A stretch of 64,000 bases of DNA, from NCBI GenBank assembly GCA_014925825.1, contig JACGCK010000021.1, positions 434,001 through 498,000 on the forward strand, read 5' to 3'. The notes below the pieces were generated by a model. It was not told the origin of the DNA. It searched no databases and saw only the letters and a list, made by a program, of their open reading frames with translations. The first letter of the stretch is position 1; each line of letters begins with the position of its first letter. This stretch comes from Pholiota molesta (lineage: Eukaryota; Basidiomycota; Agaricomycetes; Agaricales; Strophariaceae). The position numbers and the translations under genes are program-made. This document shows, piece after piece, positions 11,618-22,158 of this stretch.

Positions 11618-12544
11618 TTACACTAAGTACAGGAGACAAACGTCACGGTGAAATTAGTCAAGTAAATGTCATTCCTGAGTCGTCGCATATAAGATTGATA
11701 AATGAAATGTGTTACTTTGTATTATTTTTCTATGAGCAAGGAACTCGAAGACGTGGACCCATGGTCAAGGTGTGCAGAGGGCTGTGCGCTCCGGCGTGTT
11801 GATGACAGAAAAACGGATCAGTTGATGAAGTCAACGAAGACAAACAGCGGTGGAAATTCTGTCGACTAAATTTCTGGTACCTGGTTGCTTCCTTGTTTCC
11901 TCCTTGTTTCCTCCAAGTTCCCTGCGTCGTTCAACATCGACGTTTATTTGGTGCGCTTTTGTAGTTATTCTATGTCCGTACACTGCTTATAGACAATATC
12001 TCGCAACAGTATTGACAGCCATATTCACCATGTTGAATCCTGACATTGACGACGTACGCAATACCTTGTTCTTCCCTTGCTGAAGCCATGGTTGTTGTCC
12101 TGCACTACAAGAATATTGGTATTGGCTGGTGTAACCGCCGACTGTGGTCGTTGTCAATGTTACTCTCAGATTCCCTGACAAGGCGAACGAAGGTCGTGTC
12201 CCGTCAAGTCTTTCATACATAAATCGCCTGGTTGTTAGCGCTTCAAGTTTCATCTCAGCTTCAACTTTTTGGCTTCAGAAATTTGCTTCTCATCGCCTCT
12301 GTGATGCAGCTTCCCTATTTTTCGGATGGAACTCCCCACAGTGCCGGCCAGTGCGTATTTGATACGTTATGAAAACTTTTGTTACGTGCTCATTTCAACT
12401 CAGGCCGTCGAACCCCCAGCTGCTTCCATCACCTCATCTTGACGGTCTCGTTGGCCACCTTCAAGATTTATCTAGTGGTTGGTTGGCCGCACCATTCCCC
12501 ATCGATCTGTTCAATTTCACCAGGTAGACCCGGATCATGAACTG
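11618..12544. other. Spacer and possible 5' exons of the next gene
   Basis: No recognised gene. A plus-strand frame near 12144-12362 is bounded by plausible AG and GT signals and could be an upstream exon of the next gene, but the joining frame is unclear. Short frames at 11614-12083 have no domain. Confidence 0.3.
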
Positions 12545-13747
12545 ATGCGCGGAAGTTTCAACTCCATCGAAGACCCTATCCCATCGCATTTCATTCAAGC
12601 TTCTCAAGAGCAGGTCGATTACAGAGGCTTAATGGATACCAGCCGGCTTCATCACCCAACCAATACCTACGATTGGATCCATCTCTTATCACCTACATTG
12701 ACACCTTCCGAGACGATTGGTGATCTCCCTCACACGTCCCCATCCCGCTCTCAGCGGCCCTACCATTGCGCGATTTCTCGGGATGCTCCACCATTGTCTC
12801 GGATTCAACTTTCACGTCCACCCTCAATCATACCACCAGCATACTCTACTCCACTGCTTGTTGCTAGACCTATCTGGCCTTCTCCTGCGTCTTCCGCCGG
12901 AAATGCAGGGCAATCTCCTCGGTTCTCAGCGCAGCTTTCTAGCCCTCAGCATGGCTCTCCATCACAACATTTCCTTGCGGCCTCTGGTGATCTTCGTACG
13001 GCTCTCACATTTACCACTGCGGATCTGTGGATGAGCGAAGCTTCTCATATCACGCGTTTGAAGGAATACCTCGACAAACAACCGCAATGGTCGACCGACA
13101 ACGCACTGGAGATCTGCACGAGCCGAGACGTTCTGGATTTTGGCGAAACTATACAGAATACCTTCCGGCATATCAAGGGGTTTTTACAGCGCTTCTCTAG
13201 CATTTCCATTTTGTTGAGAAATGAACCTGACTCACCAAATCCCAGTGCTCTGGGGCTGATGTTCGACGCCACTGACCGCTCTAGTCCACGAGCTGTTATC
13301 GATTTGGAAAGCGCTGTAAATCTGAAGGAATTTCGTTGGCAGGGTTCTGCTGTCTCGCTGACTCAAATCATCACGGGTCTCCCAAAGAGCAACATCACCG
13401 TTTTACGTACTATGATCGACTGTCAGATATCTCTTGATGATGCGACTACCATCGTGAAGTCCTTTCCTAACCTCCAAGTTTTGGAGATTGACATGATCGA
13501 TGACCATACGGACAACATGCTCCATCTGAGTCCATTGTTGAGCCCGACTTTGGCTGGTTCTAGCAAGATCGATCACTTGAAGATTACTTCGTCCGCTCCT
13601 TTACAAGGATTCCTCCAGGACATCAAATTTCTGGACTCCAACACGAGCGTGAAGAGCGTCCAGTTGATCCCCTACGGAACAAGGGGTGATATTCTTCCTG
13701 ACATTAAGGCTTTGGAGAGCAGATTGTTTGTTCAGGATCCCAAGTAG
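12545..13747 (+). CDS. Hypothetical protein, possible leucine-rich/F-box-like
   Basis: A single open frame of about 400 residues running to the stop at 13745-13747. The first in-frame ATG is at 12545. The frame is open back to 12479, so a 5' exon may precede it. The first 140 residues are rich in Ser, Pro and His with no fold I recognise. The last 250 look globular, with repeated hydrophobic patterns such as LKEFRWQGSAVSLTQIITGL, ITVLRTMIDCQISLDDATTI and FPNLQVLEIDMIDD, suggesting irregular leucine-rich repeats as in fungal F-box/LRR proteins. No F-box motif is visible at the N-terminus. Function unknown. It is convergent with the urate oxidase gene, only 165 bases away. Confidence 0.6.
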   Translation: MRGSFNSIEDPIPSHFIQASQEQVDYRGLMDTSRLHHPTNTYDWIHLLSPTLTPSETIGDLPHTSPSRSQRPYHCAISRDAPPLSRIQLSRPPSIIPPAYSTPLLVARPIWPSPASSAGNAGQSPRFSAQLSSPQHGSPSQHFLAASGDLRTALTFTTADLWMSEASHITRLKEYLDKQPQWSTDNALEICTSRDVLDFGETIQNTFRHIKGFLQRFSSISILLRNEPDSPNPSALGLMFDATDRSSPRAVIDLESAVNLKEFRWQGSAVSLTQIITGLPKSNITVLRTMIDCQISLDDATTIVKSFPNLQVLEIDMIDDHTDNMLHLSPLLSPTLAGSSKIDHLKITSSAPLQGFLQDIKFLDSNTSVKSVQLIPYGTRGDILPDIKALESRLFVQDPK

Positions 13748-13912
13748 CAGACATTCTATACCGCCAGCACATGTAGTTAGTCACCACGGATATTACAATT
13801 TGAATCATTCTTTAGCTTTCGATGCAACTACTGCAAGGGCTTTTTCCATGTCGTTCGGTTCCTGTGTCATTGTACAAAATAGTTTGTACAGTCGCTGGTA
13901 TACAAATATCAT

Positions 13913-15275
13913 TCATTTTCGCGAAACAGTAGCGGTGATGAGCCCGCTCGGGTGCGCAATCGGTACAAAGACCTCCGCAAATGCTCTGGACCCAATCGCT
14001 GTCAGCACACGGAAACCAAAGGAAGGAAGGGAAAAGGGCAACTTACGGTGTGGTGTTGTCGACGCCGATATACTTCATATCGACCGGGATATAATGCTTG
14101 TTAGGCAGGGAGTATGTCACACTCTTCACGTAGGCGTTCTCCGCGATGATCCTCTGTCCCATCTTATATAACGTCGCCTGCCATCCGACTCAGTTTGAAG
14201 GACTATTTCAAGGACAAGTAACGATGAACGTACCTGGACACTGGCGCTTTCATCCACGGCGAATGTCTCCAATGTAGCGGTGCGTGCGCGAGCTGGAACT
14301 TCCTCGTCCCAGACGCTGCCCGCGTAACCCTCTTCGCCTTTCTGTAAAGGGATGACGAACTCAAACTTCTTCTCGTCTGTGGGCGCCTTCAGAGGGATAT
14401 CGGCGAAGGTGTACGTTAGGTCGACGGATGTCGAGAAGATGCGATCGTTAACGGGGGTCAGTGTTGTGTACTCGTCCCGGTAGAAGCCCTCGAAGGCTGA
14501 GCCGGTGGATTTCAGGACTAAGGTTCCGAGTCAGTTCAATGAGATGTGCGCCCTGTTGAGGACAAGACGGGAACATACCGAGAAGATCTGACACTCCAGC
14601 GGAGACCTTGCCCACAAGCTTATCCTTTCCAGCTGTACCATCAACCTTCACAATGTTAATTTAAATTCATCGCGTATATAACAAATATGCACACCTCAAC
14701 TTTAACGATGCGCTTATCGTCTCCGTCCCTATAGAAAGCATGCGAATGCTCCGCCGAAGACCCTTCTCCTGCAACTTGGACACGAGACCATCGAAGTTGT
14801 TCGACAGTGACGAAGGCCTTGGAGATGTGAGCATATTTCGAAACGAAGAAGGTTCCAAGATGCAGCGCGAACTTCTCGGCGCTGAGAATGTGAGGAGAGA
14901 TTTTGGCAAGGTCTGCATCGGAAAGTCAGCATGACATTATCTAGACCTTAAGGTTGACGAACAATACGTGATGTTCTTGACTAGGATCGAATCGAAAGAT
15001 TAGCATTGATATTGATAGCGAAGTAGATGGTACTCACTCGAGTCAGTCGCAACGACGACAGAGTTATCCGCTTCTGTATAGCTGTAGTAATGATGAGGGT
15101 TGCGCTAGAATTCAAGCATGCGAACTGACCTGGTCGATATATCTCCTTCTAACAAGGCCTCAACGTTGTATTCAACGATATGGTGCCACTTCCCCTCTCG
15201 AACAACACGGAAGACCCTAACGTTGGTCTTCCCGTAACGCGCTGCCGTCAGTTCGCTCAAGCTGGAGGCGGACAT
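13913..15275 (-). CDS. Urate oxidase (uricase)
   Basis: Multi-exon gene for about 340 residues. It starts MSASSLSELTAARYGKTNVR and continues VREGKWHHIVEYNVEALLEG, SYTEADNSVVVATDS, then an 18-base microexon (14963-14980) giving IKNITY, then LAKISPHILSAEKFALHLG, SKYAHISKAFVTVEQLRW, AGVSDLLVLKSTGSAFEGF, YRDEYTTLTPVNDRIFSTSV, TFAVDESASVQATLYKMGQR and YSLPNKHYIPVDMKYIGVDN. These are the conserved uricase blocks, including the substrate-contacting QATLYKM and the NKHYIPVD segment. The enzyme oxidises urate to 5-hydroxyisourate with release of hydrogen peroxide, in purine degradation, usually in peroxisomes. The C-terminus ends SRK rather than a canonical SKL/SRL-type signal. The promoter side carries clustered GATA sites. 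Confidence 0.95.
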
Positions 15276-15393
15276 TATGATCGAGTCGGGGAAATGCAGG
15301 AGTTCTCGGTGGACGTGGTAATCAATAAAAGAGTCGTTCAGGAGTTCCCGAACGGCGCTGCAACAGTGAGAATGGAATCGGGTTTATATGTGT

Positions 15394-15412
15394 GATAAGG
15401 AGATAAGATAAG
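15394..15412 (+). promoter_or_regulatory. Cluster of three GATAAG sites upstream of urate oxidase
   Basis: GATAAG occurs at 15394-15399, 15402-15407 and 15407-15412, about 120-140 bases upstream of the uricase start codon. In fungi, AreA/NIT2-type GATA factors bind HGATAR and activate nitrogen-catabolic genes, including uricase in Aspergillus. The cluster is seen directly. Nitrogen control here is inference. Confidence 0.6.
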
Positions 15413-15573
15413 AAATCTAGATCCGGTGTGGACTCGCCCATCGAGACCGACCTCGACAACTTTGACTGCGAATACTTATGCTACCAATTGTCAACGCTTC
15501 AATTTACTTAGGATAATCAGGTACATGAGAACTCCTTAAACTTTCCATATCCAGCAAGATTCAGCACTTCTGA

Positions 15574-15924
15574 CACGGCGGACATTCAACTGTCAGGTCG
15601 TGCCGGCGCTTGCGCTGTTAGGCTATTGTTAGGTGGCTGTTAGTTGGCTGTTAGGTATTTAGCGAGGTAATACTAGTGGTCACAAGCTCGGTTGTCACGC
15701 TCTCGTGTATCAACAAATGTAATGCTCAAGTAGACTGTTGTATAGGCAGAGTCTTAACAAATCTAACGCGCTACAGAGTGACAGCAGATACCGTGACCAA
15801 AATATTACCTCGCTTATTACCTAACAAGCAACCTAACAATAACCTAAAAGCAACCTAACAATAACCTAACACTAACCTAACAGCGCAAGTATCGGCACGA
15901 CCTGACAGTTGAATGTCCGCCGTG
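15574..15924. mobile_element. MITE with long terminal inverted repeats and TGA target duplication
   Basis: The 351-base element begins CACGGCGGACATTCAACTGT and ends with the exact reverse complement. The outer 31 bases of the two ends match perfectly, and similarity continues inwards to about 100 bases through a degenerate TTAGGT-rich tract. It is flanked by TGA at 15571-15573 and 15925-15927, a 3-base direct duplication. No transposase frame is present. Size, long inverted repeats and 3-base duplication fit a non-autonomous DNA transposon, possibly PIF/Harbinger-like, although the family is a guess. It sits in the divergent promoter region between uricase and the phosphatase methylesterase gene, about 300 bases upstream of the uricase start. 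Confidence 0.85.
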
Positions 15925-16146
15925 TGAGCGTGAATGAAATCCACGTGGTTATGACTATTATACTTTGATGTCGCGCGACGTGTCAGAGCAGCGAAGATCG
16001 GCGCACCTTGAATGCAAAGGATTTCAAGAGTTCAGATCGAGCAAAAGGCCTTGAGTATTTGACCTGTCTGCAAGGGACCCTTGTGGCGTAAATATGTTAC
16101 AGAGCAAAAACAGAGCGACAAGAAAACCTCCAATTTAAAGATACAC
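15925..16146. other. Spacer between MITE and methylesterase 3' end
   Basis: Short non-coding stretch with no open frame of note. It should contain the 3' untranslated region of the minus-strand methylesterase gene. Confidence 0.4.
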
Positions 16147-17685
16147 CTACAAATCCCCCACCTTCTTAATCCCTACCATCACCCTCTCGTTCCTCCGCCA
16201 AAACTCGACCAAGATCTCAGCGAGCCGCGTCGGATCGTCCTAGGACCAAGCAACCAGTCAGTACATCCAGTCCCCAAGGTATAACTGGTGCAGCGAAGGA
16301 AGGCAACACGCGCACCTCATGCAACATATGCCCGACCCCAGGGACGACGACCATCTGGAACTTGCCCTGCATCTGGCCGATCATGAGCTCCTTGTCGAGG
16401 CGGTCGGTGCCGGCGAGGACGAGCAGGCGCGCGGTGCGCGCGGCGAGGAACGCGCTTGACAGGCCCTGGAACCAGCCTACGATGGGATGAACACACATTG
16501 CACTGCGCCGACGCAGGGGATACGGGACTCACTCAGCCAGTACGGGGCGGTGGAGCGCAGCGGCGTGCGCCACTGATAGGGCGGGAGTGCGCCTTCCACG
16601 TGTTTGATGGCCGAGGGGATGGATACTCTGGCTGAAGTGGGGTTGAGTATGGTGTTGGTGTTGACGCTAGGAGAGGATGTCAGTCGGCGTCAAAAGGATT
16701 CCACAGGGCCGTGCGTACTGCCACTCGATCGCCTCTTCCATGCTGTCAAATCCATCCGGGCGGGCATTGAGAAGGTTGTTCATGAAGGGTAGAGCATCGA
16801 CCGCCGAGCCTGGAGGAAAAGCTGAGTATAAGAGAGGTATTTGGGTACAAGTCTCTCGTACCTTCCACGACGTCCAAGACAGCAACGCCGCCGATCTTGT
16901 AGGATTTTTGTTGGAGTATGGGACAGCTTCTCGTTATGACAGAGCCACCCATGCTATGGCCGACAAGCTATGGTCCATCAATGAAAATAGCATCACGAAC
17001 AACTTGACTTCACATACCAGAAGTGATGGTGCTGATTTGGGATCCGGGTATACAGCTTCAATGACGGCACAGAAGTCCTCGGTGAGAACATTTATCGAGA
17101 GGTCGCCGTCGTCACCGTCCGTTGAAGTGGTCTTGCCTTTGTTGAAAATGATTGGATAAGTAAATGTAGCTTGAATACAAACATACCGTGTCGACGAGCG
17201 TCAAGTGATAGGACCCCACAATCTCCTTTCGACATCTCCGTCACCTCCTTCGCAAAGCAAGCGAAGCTAATACCCGAGTATCCTGCACCATGATGGCACA
17301 CCATGACCGTCCCATCCTTGAATTTGGGCGGCGTGTAATAAATCCGACAGTCGAGATTCCTGCTCTCGATCGCGACCTGCAACGCCTCTGCAAAGAAGCC
17401 TGAAGCAGAGATAGGTGAGAACTTGGCGTTGGGTTCTTTTGGTGTCTTCTTTAGGAGCGACGCTCGGCTTGCAGGCCTTGAGGATGGCTATGAGCATCGC
17501 GCATTGAGGGTAATCGATGAAGCCACTTGCATCGCTGGCGGACCGAGTCCGGGGCCTGGAAGACTGCTAATCGAGTCTTCTCTTTCTGCATCGTCCCCAT
17601 GCTCGCCGTCATCAAGAACAGGGGGCAGAGCAATAGGTAGTTTGGCGGCTCTGGCGCTTATGGCGGAACGATAGAGATCAGACAT
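16147..17685 (-). CDS. PPE1: Protein phosphatase methylesterase 1 (PME-1), alpha/beta hydrolase
   Basis: Multi-exon gene starting [20 protein letters not shown] at 17685 and ending [11 protein letters not shown] at 16147, roughly 400 residues. The oxyanion region is [20 protein letters not shown], followed by [19 protein letters not shown] and [20 protein letters not shown]. The nucleophile elbow is VGHSMGGSV with the catalytic Ser. The acid residue lies in [80 protein letters not shown] and [13 protein letters not shown] give the lid and catalytic His. The family removes the C-terminal methyl ester from the PP2A catalytic subunit. All triad residues seem present. The start lies 312 bases from the divergent TMEM53-like gene. 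Confidence 0.93.
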
Positions 17686-17997
17686 GTTTGAATTGAGGCT
17701 AGAGAAACAGCGCAAAGGTTGCGGAGAAAGGAAATGTTCAAGTTTCTGTTAATTTTTGCTTGAGGATTCGTAAAGATATTCGGAAGAGGTGTCGATAAAT
17801 GAAGCTGAAGCAGAGTTCTTTGAGAGTTCTGGATTGTTTACCAACCCTTGGAATTCCAAGCATTGCAATGATAAGATTAGATTACAATGGACGTGGAATC
17901 ATTACCCGGATCCCGGACCCGGAGCAACTATTGCGTTGGCTCTCAAGCAACTTTCAGAGTCAAACTACCACTTTCCTTGCACTTTCCTGCCGAACTG
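17686..17997. promoter_or_regulatory. Shared divergent promoter region
   Basis: These 312 bases separate the start codons of the methylesterase (minus) and the TMEM53-like gene (plus), so both promoters must lie here unless the second gene has an unseen 5' exon. No convincing binding motif was picked out. Confidence 0.5.
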
Positions 17998-19247
17998 ATG
18001 ACCGCTACACCAAAGGATAGCGAGCTTGCAGACATGATTGCGCTTGCAGAAGGCATATTATATCTAAACCAAGGCACCTTGTGGAAGAAGTGTCTTCCAG
18101 ACGTGTACCGACAGTTCCAGCACCCACGTATGCTCCATTTCAACGATACATCTAGTCGCTGACATGTGAACTTACTCCAGGGTAATTTTACTTTTTACAT
18201 GGAGTGGGTAATTATATACCAGTCACCGGAAGAAGCCTTTTCACTCGCAAATTATTTACAACGCTGTTCACAGTGGGCGCGAAGCTACCCCATATCGTCA
18301 AATACATAAATGCCTATAACGACCTGTATCCCGAAGCGGCGAAAATCATCGTCAGATCTGAACCATCGTCCTTCTGGAGCAGCGCCAAAGCAAGGGTATG
18401 CAACGATTCATTAAAGCATTACCGCAAGCTGAACTCTTCTGCCAGAGAGCGTATCTTGCACCTGTGGTAGAAGCTCTTGAGCTCCTAGGATGCCTCCCTC
18501 CTGCAGTAACCCCAATCTCTCAATCTCTCTGTGCCGCATTCATCGATCCTATTGTTCCATACCCAAGCCCAAGTGTACTCGTACATACCTTTTCTAATGG
18601 TAAGTACTCCCTGTTGCACAGTCAAAGATCCAACGCCTGATATTAGTACTTGGGACATTACAGGCGGTGCATGGCAGCTTACAGCCTTGAGCGAAATTCT
18701 TTCTGAACGCACTACCTCGCAATACTACACTACCCGTACCGATTCCCTCCCTGCGTCCGCCGTAATCCTCGACTCGTCTCCAGGAGACGGCGGTCCCGAC
18801 AGAACCGTGCGCGCCTTCACCAGCGCCATCGGCAACCCCGCGCTTCGCCTCGTCGTGAAATTCTGCATCCGCAGCCTCTTCGCCTTGGCCTCTGTCCGGG
18901 CACGGATGGCGGCCCTCTTTGCGCGTCTCCTTCCATTCACGCGGTCAAAGGCCAAACAGGAGACAATGATGGGCCGCGTGAAGACGCGGCTGCACGCGTC
19001 ACAGCTGCTCCCGTGGCTCGGCCCTCGCACGAGGAGGTTGTATCTGTACTCCGACGCGGACGACATGATACCTGCGGAAGAGGTGGAGGCGCATGCGGCA
19101 GAGGCGAAAGGGCGGGGTCTGGAGGTGCGGATGGAAAAATTCGAGGGGTCGCCGCATGTGGCGCACGCGAGGACATATCCGGAGAGATATTGGGGCGCAG
19201 TGAGGAAGGTTTGGGAGGATGCTTGCAAGGATGCCGGTGATATTTGA
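17998..19247 (+). CDS. TMEM53 / DUF829 family alpha/beta hydrolase-like protein
   Basis: The start ATG at 17998 gives MTATPKDSELADMIALAEGI and LYLNQGTLWKKCLPDVYRQF. A spliced segment then gives HPTVILLFTWMGAKLPHIVK, the DUF829 opening motif; the intron between TGG A and TG GGC is needed to make WMGA. YINAYNDLYPEAAKIIVRSE, APVVEALELLGCLPPAV and PSVLVHTFSNGGAWQLTALS follow, the last holding the family's S-N-G-G elbow. Then SLPASAVILDSSPGDGG, a long helical stretch, LYLYSDADDMIPAEEVEAHA and EGSPHVAHARTYPERYW with the conserved His. Human TMEM53 is a nuclear-envelope protein; the fungal members have no assigned reaction. Length is about 380 residues and no break is apparent. Confidence 0.85.
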
Positions 19248-19425
19248 GGCTGATATGCTGCGGAGGCGTTCAATATATGATATCCATTTTAGACACTTAT
19301 GACTGCTCTACATATACCGCATAATAGAACCAATAATCTCACTTGAACCCACAAAGAACAGTCCTGAGAGCCAAGGCAATCGATTTATCAACAATTCATG
19401 AGACGGTATCTATTGAATGAACGCT

Positions 19426-20830
19426 CTAAGGACGGAATTTCTGCCCGACTAGCGTCTCACTGAGGTCCCACAGTTTCTTTGCATTGTCCTTCAACAGAAC
19501 GAAGATGAGATGAGCCTCCTTCAACATCTGAGCAACAAGGAAAATTACCTTATCGATTGCGTGCGGCGCAGCTTGCTCCAAAGCGACTTTCCCATCGACG
19601 AGGTACGCACCATTTTGATCTGAGAAATCACGTCTCAATGAACAAGGATGCAAAGATGGATGTTTTACAACTGAACCGTACCGGCAATGGATGGGTCGAA
19701 GCCCGCGACGATGTGAGTCGCGGCACATTCCTCTACGGTACGAAGCCAGTTGCCCTTTGGCGTCCCGTCTGGGTTGTAGAAATCGGAGAAGCGCTCATAA
19801 TCCTCCTTGGTCATATATCGGCTGAGAGACGTTGCGGCTCCTCCTGGCTAAGAACCGAGGTCGGTTAGATCACTGTTCAGTAGGTGTGAAAGTAAACGGC
19901 GACGTACGTGTAGCGAGAAGGCCAAGAGCTTGTCCTTGTAGAGCTCGGCGAGCTCAACGGCGAAGAGGACATTGGCAGTCTTGCTCTGCCCACTATATGC
20001 GCGAGTGGATTAAAGTTTGCTTCTTGTGTGGGTAACATATTGACTTACTATGCCGCCCATTTGTCGTACGCTTTACCGTCCTCAAAGCCATAGTCCTATC
20101 GAGCGATAGAGTTCAGTAGAAGAAACAGTCGCAGTGTTAATTAGAACGCACATCGAATCGGAAAGGGCCCCAAGCGTGGCCCATAGAACTAACAACTACA
20201 ACGCGCGGAGCAGACGACTGGAGAAGCTTGGGCATGATGAGATTGGTGAAAAGGAAGTTCCCAATATGGTTCGTAGCAAGTTGAAGCTCGAGGCCATCTT
20301 CGGATTTCTCGTACGGTGCGCCCATCTATGAAAAACATATCAGTCCTCTTCAAAGGAGTATCACGACCTGAGGGCAAGTACGTACGATACCGGCATTGAG
20401 GATGAGGACGTCGACAGCTCCATCGTATTGGAGGACCTCTTCAGCAGCCTTGCGCACGTCCTTCTGCGAACCGAGGTTGAGGGTGAGCTCTCGTAAATTA
20501 GCACTAGGTGTTTCTTTCTTTATCGCTTCAGCGGTTGCCTTGATTCTAAAGTTTAACAGCTTTAAGTCAGTCTGCATCAGAGAGGGAAGCTGGGTACCCA
20601 CTTGCTCGAGCTTCGGCCTGCTAGGATGAGGTTTGCACCAGCGAGAGCGAGCACGCGCGACGCCTCAGCACCATAGCCTCCTGGGGTAACTCCCGTTATG
20701 ATCACTAAAGCGCAATAGGTTATTAATGTGCTTCGATAGTTCAATGTTGTCACGCACCCGTTTTGCCTTTGATATTCTCGGCCAAGGCTTGCGCAACGCG
20801 CTCGGCGGTCCAGGTTGCGTCGAAACTCAT
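19426..20830 (-). CDS. Short-chain dehydrogenase/reductase (retinol dehydrogenase / WWOX-like SDR)
   Basis: Multi-exon gene starting MSFDATWTAERVAQALAENI at 20830 and ending LWDLSETLVGQKFRP at 19426, about 320 residues. The nucleotide-binding motif is VIITGVTPGGYGAEASRVLA. An Arg after the second strand (LAGRSSSK) favours NADP. The conserved VDVLILNAGIMGAPY stands where many SDRs have NNAG. LATNHIGNFLFTNLIMPKLL, RVVVVSSMGHAWG and the catalytic AAYGQSKTANVLFAVELAEL (Tyr-x-x-x-Lys) follow, then FSLHPGGAATSLS. This is the classical/extended SDR layout of fungal light-induced alcohol dehydrogenase or retinol-dehydrogenase-like proteins. Substrate cannot be predicted. Confidence 0.92.
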
Positions 20831-22158
20831 TGTGGACTGAATAAAGCGTTTGAGAAAGTAGAGATAAACTGTAGGAGCGTCTGAATGTAATGCTCAGTTT
20901 CAAGAACAAAATCAATCTTATATACCTTCAACTTTCTTCGGCCAACGTATTATCGCCGACAGCTTTGAATAGGTTGTACTAAGCAGTTCCATGCCGACCA
21001 TAAACGTATGCAGGTGAGAGACACATAAGTGTCATAACGTCTTAGAGAGGGAATAAGCAATTAGGAAAAGTAGGCATGCTTCTGCTGTTCAGACGCAGTT
21101 TTGTATACACCGTGTTAACTGGGCGCCAAGACCGTCGAACGTTGAACGTTTGCACATTGACGCCTCACCGATCGGCAGCTGGCGTCAGAGCTTGCCGAAC
21201 TTTGAGGGAGGTTTTCTAGAATAGAAGCACGGCAACTGGATGGTTTGAACAAACGATATAGATATATTGAAATAAGTACCATGGGGCTATAGGGAATATG
21301 TGGATTCGACCATAATGTCTGACAAAGCGAGTTACCCAAGTCTATGTCCTTTTTCGAACAGAGAATAGAGTGCATCTATGTATACAAAAAGTCAAGATTT
21401 TACCAGGTAAATTATCGATCAAAAGCATGCAGGAATAGGTATAAAACCAATAAACTTACCAAGCGCCTTTTCGAATCAAGTATCCACCCACAATCCAAAC
21501 CAACGTTCCGCTGTTGCATAGTTCAGTTCGAAGGTTTGTTTCCCTATGAGAGCGCGACATAGGCCGAAGCTCAGACAGTCAGACAACTGGAGACAATGCT
21601 TGGTTCATGTATCGTGAGCAACCGCCAAGCAAGGTAAGTACTAGATGAATCCCAATTGAATAAAAGACTCACCGTGTCCTCGGTGCCATCAAAGCTACAT
21701 GCTCCTGCTCTGCGTGGAGAGCTCAGAGAACCCTAAGAGAACCGCAAGGATGATCAAGAGATGCTGGATTCGAAGTTCGAACAGTCGTGATCATGAGCAG
21801 TCGAGATCTACATAAGGCTTTGTGAGATTATCGGCGAAGTGGTGAAGCCGTTAGCGTTGATGTTGATCATGGTGCATGTGCATGAGGAGCCAGCGCGTCG
21901 CGGCGCGCAAGACCGCAACGTCGACGTTTCAACAGCGGCAACACCTGGCAACACCAAACTCCGACGTTCCATCACATTTTTGAACGCCACTCAGGGGCAC
22001 TACAGCGGGCCCAAATGATAGGCATACAAACGCAAAATTAACTACATACATCTAAGCTATTATCCTTTAAAGTGGTCACATACATGTACAATAACATCGA
22101 TCATAAGATACTATTTAACGTTTGATGGTTGTACGTGGTCTGAGTGTCCCAGCCCAGC
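20831..22158. other. Intergenic 1.3 kb
   Basis: It contains the promoter of the SDR gene and the 3' side of the next minus-strand gene. Frames at 21344-21562 and 21808-21990 are short and have no domain or splice support. Confidence 0.4.

Noticed and set aside
15600..15900. TTAGGT/CCTAAC repeats as an internal telomere
   Set aside because: Units are irregular, differ from the usual TTAGGG, and are mirrored within inverted ends of a bounded element with target duplication, so a MITE explains them better.
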